A stretch of DNA of 64,000 bases. Source: Gonatopus flavifemur. Taxonomy: Eukaryota > Arthropoda > Insecta > Hymenoptera > Dryinidae. Below the pieces are notes generated by a model. The model saw only the letters and a program-made list of their open reading frames with translations. It ran no database searches and was not told the DNA's origin. A program made the position numbers and the translations under genes. Positions 12,240-23,306 of this stretch are shown one piece after another; the stretch's first letter is position 1; every line of letters begins with the position of its first letter. Location of the stretch: contig JAFFJZ010000044.1 in the NCBI GenBank assembly GCA_018340375.1, positions 1,302,001 to 1,366,000 on the forward strand. Reading direction: 5' to 3'.

Positions 12240-13255
12240 TGGATCGGGCCCATCCTAGCGAATATTATTGAACCAATCAAACGTTGTGATTTCTTCCCGG
12301 TGAAATTTTGATGAAGAATGTTGATTTCGGTACCCTCACTGTCACGGTGAACACTTTTTCCGAGAAAAATTGATCAAAATGCAATCAATTTCAAATTGGT
12401 CAAATTTTTCACTTCTCCCGCCATAATTTTTCCAGTTTTTACCCCCAAAATATCATAGAGATTCCAAAAGAAGACGGAATTTTTGTTGAATCTTCGAATA
12501 AAAAATCTGCAAAAACGAACCATGATTTGTGGCTCTTCATGCGTAACCGCTTCAGCACTCTAAAAGTGGTGGAATCAATGTCGAGGGTTGAAGAAGAAAG
12601 TCGGGATTTCAACAAGCTAAAAACACTTGATTGTGTATTGAAGTGAAGTATTTGTCCAACATTTTTTCCTGGGATCAATAGTTTTCAGGGGAAGAATGGA
12701 AACTCCCCATTTTTTCGCACCCAAAATCAATGTTCCCTAATGTTAAACTCGTTCCAACTCCTTTATTCTTCTGGGCGTTGAAATAAACCTTGCAGGTTCA
12801 GATTCGTGACATTTATTTCGCTTGTTTTCATATAGCATTGTAATGAGCAATTGTTTATCCAAAGTGAATCACTAATGAATCATGCAAAAATAGTTTGGTA
12901 TTCAAATTCTCCGACCAAAAGAACATGAACCCAGGTTGAAACATTGAAGGGATACAAATTGTAATACAGTCCCTGATATTCAGCCACTCAACAACGCGAA
13001 ATCGTGATGAATTTCCGTTGCGTGCGGTGAAATGGATCATTGTATTTTGCGAACTCATGGTCCAATCGATCTGAAACTTCGTAAATATTTCGTCCACACA
13101 CTAGCGAACAAACTTCTCACAGGAAGTCTTCTGTACCTCATACTTCCTTCATCACTTTCTCAACGCAAAGCATGGAAAAAGTGATTTTCACTTCGAATTG
13201 AAGATTTATCAAGTTGTTATTGATTCTTACAAACTTTCATGACATTCTTACATTC
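12240..13255. other. no recognisable gene or element
   Basis: Unique-looking AT-rich sequence with only short random frames. I see nothing assignable here. Confidence 0.5.
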
Positions 13256-13259
13256 GGAA

Positions 13260-13720
13260 CTGTTCTGACTTCTGTGTAATTTTACATTCAAAATTGTATC
13301 GCGCCAAATTTCACACCCGATCACGTGTATACGCTTCACTCAGTACTCTTCCCTCTCTTCGAGAGAGTCGTCTTGTAACCGTGATTGTAAGAGCATGTAC
13401 TAGACCTACGTCGAGTTTTCATAACTAAATTCAACCACGCGGTGATCGCGAATTTCTATATCATTACATTCCATATCAGTATACAGTGTAACCGATACCT
13501 CAATTTTCGACTTTGTGTTTTGAAAGAGAATAAACTCTCGAGTTAATTGTTATTCCTAATGCTTCGTTTATATCGCCTTCTCATCGTATTTCCTTCCGAG
13601 TTGAGTCCAACAATTCAAAATTCCACATCCCAGCTCCCCCAACAAAATGGTCCTCCGAGCCGGATGCGGCTCGAGATCCTCATCCTTAATTCCAACATTA
13701 AGAATAACAATAAAAAAAAG
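13260..13720 (+). promoter_or_regulatory. probable 5' LTR and leader of the BEL/Pao element
   Basis: This block precedes the BEL Gag and holds a polyadenylation-type AATAAA within GAGAATAAACTC (about 13527-13538). It is followed at about 13648 by the sequence TGGTCCTCCGAGCCGGA, which I associate from memory with the leader just inside BEL-type LTRs. The exact LTR start cannot be fixed because the 3' LTR is absent from the window. The LTR probably ends shortly before 13640. It would supply promoter, polyadenylation signal and primer-binding region. Confidence 0.4.
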
Positions 13721-13844
13721 TGACTGAAAACTCTGTACTACAATCGAGGTTTGGAAACTTTAAAACGTGTGAAAATCTGAAAAGAAAAGTGCTGTGGAGA
13801 CATTAGATAATTCGTACGTGACGAATTCCAATGACATCATAGTG

Positions 13845-14075
13845 TCAACCTTTCGACCCCGCAGCTACCTTATCTCAGAACTCAGTCTCTCGACCCCGCT
13901 GCTCCCTGGTCTACAAGCTGATCCCTCGTCTCCGCAACTGCTTCATCTACAAGGTGAATCTCTTGCCTCCGCAGGCTACCTCATCACCGAGTTCAACCTC
14001 TCGACCCCGCTGCGACCTCGTCACCGAGTGCAATCTCTCGGTCCCGCAACTACCGCGCCTACAAGCTTCACAGTC
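13845..14075 (+). repeat. GC-rich imperfect minisatellite in the BEL leader
   Basis: About five degenerate copies of a CTCTCGACCCCGCTGC-type unit alternate with CTACAAGCTGA or CATCACCGAGTTCAA-like segments. The frames that run through this stretch owe their length to the repeat. Confidence 0.55.
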
Positions 14076-14481
14076 ACTGGTATCGTCTCATCATACGATC
14101 ATCTGGTATCGTATATTCTTTTCGCACATCAAGCGATACGTGTTTTTGACACTTCCTTTTTCTTACAAATCGAACATTGGATTTTTTAGTACATGTTTCG
14201 TTGCAAAATCTCGAAACATTCCAATAGAACATTTCGTCTTTTCTATTAAATTATTGAGAAGTAAATCTCATATCATTGTAATCGAATCAATTAATCGATT
14301 TACACAATCTGTTCAATCGTACTACGCGTAATCTCACAGAGAGAGTAAGTGTATCACTCAGATATCTGTATCGACCAAATCTCTTCTCATGCGTGAGTTT
14401 CTAGTCAAGATTCCTCACGTTCATCCAATCCGATGATTCAAATTAAATCTTCGACATCTCATTATTCGATCAACACACTCG

Positions 14482-16200
14482 TTGTCGATCGCGTTCACTC
14501 TTATCAGTGGATATCAGATTGATATTCCCCACATTTCTTTCCCACGAAGATTCTCGTCTCGTTGGTCATTCAATACATCTATGATGTCGATCAAATCTGG
14601 TGATTCTGATCCCTTAGCCACTGAAATGTCGATTGGAACTCTGATCAATCAACAACGACGATATATTTATTCTGTCAAGCGGACTCTACCGAACTTTGAA
14701 AAATTAGGCAGAGCTAATATGACCCTCGGTGTTACAAAAAACCGATCAGCCACTCTGGAAACTCTTTTCTCCAAGTGCCAAGACTTGGATAGTCAGATTC
14801 ATGCCCGAGCAGACGAAGAAATCAAACCCTCTCATGAATATTTCAACAACGAAGAATTTGACGAGTGCGATCTGGCTTGCCATAAAGCTGCGGATTTTAT
14901 GGCAGAGCTTATTGAAAATCCAACACCACAACGCGCACCACCTCCAGATGTGAGTCAACTTCATCAATCAATTCTCGAAGCAAATTCTCGACCATCGAAT
15001 CTACCGCGCATCACCTTACCGACGTTTACAGGTTTATTTCATGATTGGGAAAGTTTCCATGATCGTTTCACGTCCATGATTATACACGATAAAAATCTAG
15101 ACAATGTTCAACGTCTTCATCATTTGATTTCTTGTGTAAAGGGTGATGCAGCTAATTCCTTAACTCATTCAACAATAACAGACGGGAATTTTTCGGTTGC
15201 TTGGAATATTCTCAGAGAGAGATATGAAAACAAACGTCGCCCAATCTTTTCACATTTAAATTCCTTGTTTTCTTCACCGCAACTTCATGCAGAAACTGCC
15301 AAAGATCTTCGGGAGTTACGAGATAAAACCAATATGTCGATCGGAGCGCTAAAAAATTTAGGCGAACCCGTTGACCAATGGAATGATATGATAGTCTTTT
15401 TCGTAACCCAAAGACTCGATAAAGCGTCGCGAAAGGCATGGGAATTTCATCTAGGTAGTTCAGTCAACATGCCAAATTATCGGGCCCTTGATAAATTCAT
15501 CGAATCTCGGATTACAGCACTAGAAGTTCTCCCGCAAACTAACGTAAAAACCGAAAGAAACAACCAGTCGACACAACCCGCGAAAACTAAATCTTTTCCG
15601 ACACACGCTGCCACAACTACGAATGTGTGTTGTCCAATATGTAAAGCGGCTCATTCATTATATGAATGTACTGCGTTTTTAAATCAATCGCCATCACAGC
15701 AAAATGACTACATTAAACAAAGCAAACGTTGTATCAATTGTTTTAGTACAAAACATTCCGTTACCGCATGTACTAATATGCGCTTGTGTAGAACGTGCCA
15801 AAGGAAACACCATACGCTCTTATATTCCCCAGAAAAAACTGAGCAACCTCGTAATGATCCTCAACCACCAAATCTCGCTAGTACTTCAACTCAAGTTGAT
15901 ACTCCTCTCGCATCTCATTGTCTTTTGGAAGCATCATTACCTCGTGCGGGAATTTTGCTAGCTACCGCGCATGTTATTTTACGGTCACCACAAGGTCGCT
16001 CAGTCCAAATCCGGGCGTTAATCGATCCTGGATCTGTTGTTAATTTGATAACTGAAAGGATTGCGCGAGATCTTCGTTTAATGAAAGATAAATGTTCAGC
16101 GATTTTCACCGGAGTCGGAGATGTAACAACACCGATTCGTTATTCCGCATCACTCCTAATAAGCCCTACAACTGTTGACAAACTACAGCTCTCCTTATAA
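14482..16200 (+). pseudogene. BEL/Pao Gag plus start of protease
   Basis: A 572-codon frame. The natural start is probably the Met at about 14626 (MSIGTLINQQRRYIYSVKR), since the preceding residues are unlike a Gag N-terminus. Residues about 170-350 are the DUF1759-type BEL capsid region (LPTFTGLFHDWESFHDRF, LIS(C)VKGDA, AWNILRERYENKR). Residues about 382-450 carry the BEL cysteine cluster: CPICKAAHSLYEC (CX2CX3HX4C), CINCFSTKHSVTAC, then CRTCQRKHH. Residues about 490-570 begin the aspartic protease (DUF1758-like). Its active site reads ALIDPGSVVNLITE, so the usual D-S/T-G triad is D-P-G at residue about 515, a probable loss of function. The frame ends at 16200 in LQLSL*, while BEL homology continues downstream in another frame, so a frameshift is present. 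It leads into the Pol portions at 16201-17036 and 23307-25170. Confidence 0.85.
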
Positions 16201-17036
16201 AATCACTCACGAAATATATTCTGACTAGAGTCAACACGAGACCAAACTGGCCGCACGTTATCGGGCTATCACTCGCAGATCCAGACCCAATGAGTTCTGA
16301 ATCGATAAATATTCTCATTGGAAGTGAATTATATAGTCGAGTCATACGTGAAGGCGTGCGTCATGGCTCCAAGAATGAACCGCTCGCGCAAAATACGGTC
16401 TTCGGCTGGATTTTGACAGGGCCTATTGGTTCTCCTTCCACTCCCGCCATTCCAATATTTCATATTCACCATCAAACCATTCTTGAAACCTCAGATAGCG
16501 ATGTTTACCGTTTCTGGGAACTCTAAGCTATCCCACCAACTAAATATCTTAGTGTCGAAGAGCAACAATGTGAGAGTCACTTAGAAAAAACGCATTCCCG
16601 TTCCTCAGATGGACGATATGTGATTGAATTACCATTCAAACACGATCCACCAATCGATATTGGCGATTCGCGCCCCACTGCCGTTCGCAGCCTTCTCACC
16701 ACGGAAAAGCGCTTAGAACGCAATCCCGCTCTAGCCAGCGAATATAGATTATTCCTCTCTGAATATGAAAAAATGGGCCATATGAGGGAAGTCTCAAACC
16801 CATCACAAGGCTATCCAAATCAAGTCTGTTACATCCCACACCATGCAGTATATCGAAGCAGCAGCGCAACAACTCGGTTGCGGGTTGTCTTTAACGCTTC
16901 CTCTCGTAGTTCGAATGGTAGTTCACTTAACGACCATCTCCTAGTTGGACCAAAACTGCAAATCGAAGCAGCATCTATATTAATCAAATGGCGTTTTCCC
17001 CGTTATGTTTATGCCACCGATATTGAAAGAATGTAT
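16201..17036 (+). pseudogene. BEL/Pao Pol part 1: protease end and N-terminal reverse transcriptase
   Basis: Continues the BEL polyprotein in shifted frames. The block ILIGSELYSRVIREGVRHGS with FGWILTGPIG (about 16310-16430) is the conserved region after the protease. After a stop near 16524, the block MIELPFKHDPPIDIGDSR through EYEKMGHMREV (16620-16800) and TTRLRVVFNASSRSSNGSSLNDHLLVGP (about 16866-16960, key blocks RVVFNAS and LND) is the palm/fingers start of the BEL reverse transcriptase. The frame breaks after ATDIERMY at 17036, where the palindromic DNA transposon begins. The missing continuation (RQIFMHVDDVEYQRIL) resumes at 23307. Confidence 0.85.
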
Positions 17037-17149
17037 CCATACATTTAGGGGACGTTCTTTGTCAAACGGAACAAAGCTCTGCCCAAAATTGGTGTTGATA
17101 GATTTCAATGATCTAGGGCTCAAAATGTTCGTTTTTCGTTCCTCGTTAT

Positions 17150-17700
17150 GGGCCCGATGAGTTCTTCTGGAATTTTCAAGATGGCGGCTCAATATGACGG
17201 CTGAAAACCATGGAAAATGTGACAGTTTGGATTGTTAGACTTGTAAAAAATGAAATTGACGTCCGATTCAATAGGTCTTGGGCTTGAATTGTTACTAATG
17301 GATGCCCCTAAGAAATGAGCATGATAAATGAGCGCAATCCAACATGGCGGCTCAAGCTGACGGCTGGAAGCCATGAAAAATGTGACAATTAAGATTGTTA
17401 GACCTGTAAAAAATAAAATTGACGTCCGATTCAATAGGTCTTGGGCTTCAATTGTTGCTAATGGACGCCCCTGAGAAATGGGCATAATAGGTTGGCGGAA
17501 TCCAACATGGCGACTCGAGATGACGGCTGGAAATCATAAAAAATGTGACAGTTTGGATTGATAGGCTTGTGAAAAACAAAATTGACGTCCAAATCAATGG
17601 GTTTTGGGCTTGAATTTCTTCCAGTGAACGCCCCGAAGAAGTGGACATGATAGGTTGGCGAAATCCAACATCCAGGATGGTGGCTGGAACCTCAAAATTG
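17150..17700. repeat. subterminal tandem repeat, left arm (~150-160 bp, 4 units)
   Basis: Units share ATGGCGGCTCAAGCTGACGG, then TGTGACAGTTTGGATTGTTA, then AAATTGACGTCCGATTCA and GGTCTTGGGCTTGAATTG. Landmarks near 17185, 17340, 17505 and 17665 give the period. The right arm (about 22840-23200) has about three reverse-complement units, so unit number differs between arms. Such subterminal repeats often bind the transposase of DNA elements. Confidence 0.75.
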
Positions 17701-18783
17701 TCGGGAAATCAGAAGAATTATGACTTTGACTAGCATTTGGACTCTCGAATAGACCCCATTGATCCTGAATGTGGAGTTCCAATCTATCATCACATATACA
17801 AAACATGACGAATCCAAAATCCACGATGGTGGTTTTCATGGACCTCAAAATGTGATAAATTCCTCAGAGAACGGTGAAATTCAAGTGGAAACAGTCCTGA
17901 TTGAGTATATTGATGGTTATTCATATTTTCTCAACTGCTTGTTTTTGTATCATCAAATCGAAATCCATCAATGAAATATGGGGGAGCTGAAATTGCATCA
18001 AGCAATCCCGTATAATGAAGAAAAATCCACTGTCGAATGAACTTGCACAACTTATTTACACGAAATTTTTTATTTCCAACGTATTATCTCTGGTCCTTGA
18101 GCCATCAGACTTCAGTCAAACACTGGAGAACCGATGACAGTATGTCTGGAAGTTCGATGATACCAACTAGAAGGATGGAATGTTGCTTAAATCTATGAAT
18201 TCAGATTAATGTCGGTTCCAATTGAAGAGTCATTTGAAGTTTTTAGTGACAATATGGCTGAAAGTGTGACATACAACCAAATAGAAGAATGGTATGTTGC
18301 TTAAATTCATGAATTTAGATCAATGGCGATGGGAATTAACGAGTTTTCTGAAGCTTCAAGAATGTTGAAACAATTCGAGCTTCCAAGAGCTCTCTGCGTT
18401 TAACAAGGTTGAGACTGTCTTCATATGGATGAAGCCCGTATTACTTTTTCTATCTTGTTTTTTCTTGGGACTTTTTCGTTTTTTTATTTTTTTGTGTTTT
18501 TTTTTGTATTCTGTTTTTATTCTTTCAGTTCTTATTTTCTTTCATCTCGTTTTCTTCAATTTTTCTGTTTCTCATTCAACAATATTCCGTTGTGGATAGT
18601 ATTTCCGTTGCGGCAGAGTATCTAAAAGCAGTGAGAGTTGTTTCAGGAGAAACTTTGAAAGCATGAGCTGTAGAAATTTTTGGTACTGCTGGTGCCGTGG
18701 AAAATCTTTTTGCCAGTTTTCTGGAGGTTCTATCGTAATCTTGTTTACTATAGTGGAAAAATGTGATGTTGGGAAATTTATTT

Positions 18784-19905
18784 TTAGCCCAGTTGAATGG
18801 AGGTCAGAATAGCTCCGTTCCCTTTGTCCTGTAAACTAGCTCGTGTTGCCTGACTCTTGAATGTTGCTCCTACTTCGTCACAACACCCTTTGCCATGAGC
18901 TGTCGCATTGAAACGCCATTCTGCCTCTATAGAAAAATCTTCTCTATGATACACTAAGTTAACCATTTGATATCGATTTTTAAAGTGTTGCACTGCTCCA
19001 TCCGACACATATAAAAGTTTCGATAATCTTGGATATTTTTTTCGAATAGCAGGAACCAAATATGTTTGTGATAGGTATACACCTGCTGTGTCGTGAGTTG
19101 TGCAGTCGGAAAGCAAAACAAAACTTCAGTGCTCCAATTCTTGGCCTTCTCTGTAGTAAAGGACAGCAATTTGTATACTACACTGATCATTGTTGTAATG
19201 AAATTGTTGTGCAGCGTTCTGAACCACATATGCATAATTTTCTGAATAGTCCAACTCCAAGAGACCTTCATTCGGTTTCAAATTGTTTTTCAGATCTCTT
19301 ATGGATTGCGATTGGTTCTTGGAGATGGAATGATGTGGTATCAATTTCTGTAGACTTTGAGCTAGTTTTAGCACGGAGTCATGTACATCTAAGCACTCTT
19401 TTTCCAAAGTGCATTTGTCGGTTGCCTGCCAGACGCTGTAAATAATATCTTGAACATCATTTTCAAGTAGCACAGATGTCACGAACTCTTGGAAATCCGA
19501 CAGTTTCGGGCATTTTTGACAGATTCCTAAATAACAATCAGGTTTAGGATTCCTGCAAATGACAAACTTGATGCAACCAGCATGAACTTGCAATGGATAG
19601 TGCGATTCTTTTGTTAATTCAATCACATTGGAAGCATCGAACATCGTCTTGAAATTTTAGTGTATTACACATACGCATACGCTGTGTGTGCCTTTCGCTC
19701 CAGCTGAAACACACCATTCCGCCCGCAGCTCTGCTAACTCACTGGAACTTATCGGTGTTGCTGGATGTTCTCCGGTGGAATTCCTATACAAAATCTTTAT
19801 ATCTAATAAGAGCAATCTTTTCGGCACAGGTGTTATCGTATCACCTAAGGGATTACAACATCTATCTTGTTCAAGTTTTGCAGAAAATTGTGACATGGCG
19901 GTCAC
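18784..19905 (-). pseudogene. transposase-like gene, left-arm copy (deleted)
   Basis: Minus-strand copy of the gene described at 20068-21733. It carries the C-terminal domain intact: LDYSENYAYV (about 19250), YVSDGAVQHFKNRYQ (about 19000), EAEWRFNATAHGKGCC (about 18890-18930), and ends ILTSIQLG* at 18784. A TGC-to-TGA change gives an in-frame stop after ELEH (about 19117-19125). Relative to the right copy a ~540-bp internal deletion joins positions near 19847, removing the zinc-binding and helical N-terminal part. A frame break also lies near 19650. It is transcribed outward from the palindrome centre. It cannot encode a complete protein. Confidence 0.75.
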
Positions 19906-20067
19906 ATGAATTGAAGGAACAACAAAATATTGAGATGAATTTGGTTTTCCACCTAAGGGATGGCCAGGATTCCATCACATTTCACGTTTGCGTGGACAAA
20001 ATATTACACTGCGTAAAGGCAACTTATTCTCAGATCGAACAAATATTTTGTCGTTTCTTCAATTCAT

Positions 20068-21733
20068 GTGACCGCCATGTCACAATTTTCTGCAAAACTT
20101 GGACAAGATAGATGTTGTGATCCCTTAGGTACAGAAGGGCATAGAGGAAAAGACCTGCGCCGGGTTCCACAATCACTTTTATCAAAGCATCCTGATATTT
20201 CTGGCACAGCGATAATTTGTTCAAGATGTAGAAAGGAGTGCTATATGGATACTGTGAATTCATCAGATATTCCGATAGATCGAGGGATCTCAGGCCTTCA
20301 AGTTGACGAAGGGCCTCAGTCAGCCAAAAAAGTCTGTTTATCGAGAGAAGGAAGATTAGAACAACTGATGGAGGGGCTAAAAGGAAAGTTCTTTTCTCTT
20401 CCAGAAAACGATCCATTGAGGGTCTCCATTTTGACAATTTTACCTGATTGTTGGACGTTACGAGATATTACGGAGGAGTTCAATGTTCCCATAAGAATGG
20501 CTAAGAAGGCAAGAGATTTGAAACATCGAGATGGTATTTTAGCGACTCCTAGTCCAAAAAAGGGAAAGACATTACCTAAGACAACAGTCAACAAAGTTGT
20601 AGAATATTATGACTCCGACATGCATAGTCGCGTTATGCCAAACAAAAAAGATGTGTCGAGAATCAAAAAAGGTGATACGATAACACCTGTGCCGAGAAGA
20701 TTGCTCTTATTAGATATAAAGATTTTGTATAGGAATTTCACCGGAGAACATCCAGCAACACCGATAAGTCCCAGTAAGTTCGCAGAGCTGCGGCCTAAAT
20801 GGTGTGTTTTAGCTGGAGCGAAAGGCACACACAGCATATGCGTATGTGTAATACACCAAAATTTCGAGACGATGTTCGATGCTTCCAAATTGATTGAATT
20901 AACAAAAGGATCGCACTATCCATTGCAAGTTTATGCTGATTGCATCAAGTTTGTCATTTGCAGGAATCCTAAACCTGATTGTTATTTAGGAATCTGTCAA
21001 AAATGCCCGAAACTGTCGGATTTCCAAGAGTTCGTGACATCTGTGCTACTTGAAAATGATGTTCAAGATATTATTTACAGCGTCTGGCAGGCAACCGACA
21101 AATGCACTTTGGAAAAAGAGTGCTTAGATGTACATGACTCCGTGCTAAAACTAGCTCAAAGTCTACAGAAATTGATACCACATCATTCCATCTCCAAGAA
21201 CCAATCGCAATCCATAAGAGATCTGAAAAACAATTTGAAACCGAATGAAGGTCTCTTGGAGTTGGACTATTCAGAAAATTATGCATATGTGGTTCAGAAC
21301 GCTGCACAACAATTTCATTACAACAATGATCAGTGTAGTATACAAATTGCTGTCCTTTACTACAGAGAAGGCCAAGAATTGGAGCACTGCAGTTTTGTTT
21401 TGCTCTCCGACTGCACAACTCACGACACAGCAGGTGTATACCTATCACAAACATATTTGGTTCCTGCTATTCGAGGGAAAAAATCCAAGATTATCGAAAC
21501 TCTTATATGTGTCGGATGGAGCAGTGCAACACTTTAAAAATCGATACCAAATGGTTAACTTAGTGTATCATAGAGAAGATTTTTCTATAGAGGCAGAATG
21601 GCGTTTTAATGCGACAGCTCATGGCAAAGGGTGTTGTGACGAAGTAGGAGCAACATTCAAGAGTCAGGCAACACGAGCTAGTTTACAGGACAAAGGGAAC
21701 GGAGCTATTCTGACCTCCATTCAACTGGGCTAA
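20068..21733 (+). pseudogene. transposase-like gene, right-arm copy (one frameshift)
   Basis: A 489-codon frame, then a -/+1 shift near 21474-21482 (an extra G/A-run difference against the left copy), then a second frame to the stop at 21734-21736. N-terminal CSRCRKEC suggests a small zinc-binding element. A helical region follows (LPDCWTLRDITEEFNVP). The middle domain has CYLGICQKC and DKCTLEKEC. The C-terminal domain shows a DDE/RNase-H-like order: LDYSENYAYV (possible first Asp), LLSDCTTHDTAG, YVSDGAVQHFKN (possible second Asp) and EAEWRFNATAHGKGCCDEVG (possible third acidic residue). I recall similar proteins as dispersed, uncharacterised multicopy genes in arthropods and cnidarians, but cannot name the superfamily. 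The DDE assignment is inference from spacing and motif type. Confidence 0.7.
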
Positions 21734-23306
21734 AAATAAATTTCCCAACATCACATTTTTCCACTATAGTGAACGAGATTACGATAGAACCTCCAGAAAA
21801 CTGGCAAGAAGATTTTCCACGGCACCAGCAGTACCAAAAATTTCTAAAGCTCATGCTTTCAAAGTTTCTTCTGAAAGAACTCTTACTGCTTTCAGATACT
21901 CTGCCGCAACGGAAATACTATCCACAACGGGATATTGTTGAATGAGAAACAGCAAGATCGAAGAAAACAAGATGAAAGAAAATAAGAACTAAAAGAATAA
22001 AAACAGAATACGAAAAAAAAACACAAAAAAATAAAAAAACGAAAAAGTCCAAAGAAAAACAAGAAAGAAAAAGTAATGCGGGCTTCATCCATATGAAGAC
22101 AGTCTCAACCCCGTTGAACGCAGAGAGCTTTTGGAAGCTCGAATTGTTTCAACATTCTTGAAGCTTCAGAAAACTCGTTAATTCGAATCGCCATTGATCT
22201 AAATTCATGAATTTAAGCTACATAGCATTCTTCTATTTGGTTGTATGTCACACTTTCAGCCATATTGTCAGTGAAAACTTCAAATGACTCTTCAATTGGA
22301 ACTGACATTAATCTGAATTCATAGATTTAAGCAACATTCCATCCTTCTAGTTGGTATCATCGAACTTCCAGACATACTGTCATCGGTTCTTCAGTGTTTC
22401 ACTGAAGTCTGATGGCTTAAGGACCAGAGATGAGACGTTAGAAATAAAAAATTTCGTGTAAATGAGTTGTGCAAGTTCATTCGACAGTGGATTTTTCTTC
22501 ATTATACGGGATTGCTTGATGCAATTTCAGCTTCCCCATATTCCATTGATGAATTTTGATTTGATGATACAAAAACAAGCAGTTGAGAAAATATGAATAA
22601 CCATCAATATACTCAATCAGGACTGTTTCCACTTGAATTTCACCGTTCTCTGCGGAATTTATCACATTTTGAGGTCCATGAAAACCACCATCGTGGATTT
22701 TGGATTCGTCATGTTTTGTATATGTGATGATAGATTGGAACTCCACATTTAGGATCAATGGGGTCTATTCGAGAGTCCAAATGCTAGTCAGAGTCATAAT
22801 TTTCCGGATTTCTCGAAAATTTTGAGGTTCCAGCCACCATCCTGGATGTTGGATTTCGCCAACCTATCATGCCCACTTCTTCGGGGCGTCCACTGGCAAA
22901 AATTCAAGCCCAAAACCCATTAATTTGGACGCCAATTTTGTTTTTCACAAGCCTATCAATCTAAACTGTCAGGTTTTTCATGGTTTCCAGCCGTCATCCT
23001 GAGTCGCCATGTTGGATTCCGCCAACTTATCATGCCCATTCCTCGGGGGCGTCCATTAACAACAATTCAAGCCCAAGACCTATTGAATCGGACGTCAATT
23101 TCATTTTTTACAAGTCTAATAATCCAAACTGTCACATTTTTCATGGTTCCCAGCCGTCATATTGAGCCGCCATCTTGAAAATTCCAAAAGAACTCATCGG
23201 GCCCATAAAGAGGGAGGAGAAACGAACATTTTGAGCCCTAGATCATTGAAATCCACAACACCAATTTTGGGCAGAGCTTTGTTCCGTTTGACAAAGAACG
23301 TCCCAT

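Larger units (their letters stand above)
17037..23304. mobile_element. 6.27-kb palindromic DNA transposon with two transposase copies
   Basis: The element interrupts BEL reverse transcriptase between the codons for Tyr (17034-17036) and Arg (23307-23309). A 2-bp AT flanks both sides (17035-17036 and 23305-23306). The ends share GGGACGTTCTTTGTCAAACG as inverted repeats; the left end carries about 12 extra bases outside this. The left arm runs to about 19935 and the right from about 20046, with a ~110-bp loop. Each arm contains, from outside in, ~25-90 bp of terminus, a ~150-160-bp subterminal tandem repeat (about four units left, three right), ~1 kb of noncoding sequence with an A/T-rich tract, and a transposase gene pointing outward. 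The left arm lacks ~540 bp of the transposase present in the right arm. The arms are diverged by substitutions and indels, arguing against an assembly artefact. The superfamily is unassigned. Confidence 0.85.

Noticed and set aside
13794..14189. 131-codon frame upstream of BEL Gag
   Set aside because: Composition follows the GC-rich minisatellite and there is no similarity to Gag; more likely leader sequence.
17037..23304. Assembly artefact (false inverted duplication)
   Set aside because: The arms differ by substitutions, a 540-bp deletion, a frameshift and repeat-unit number, which an artefactual copy would not show.
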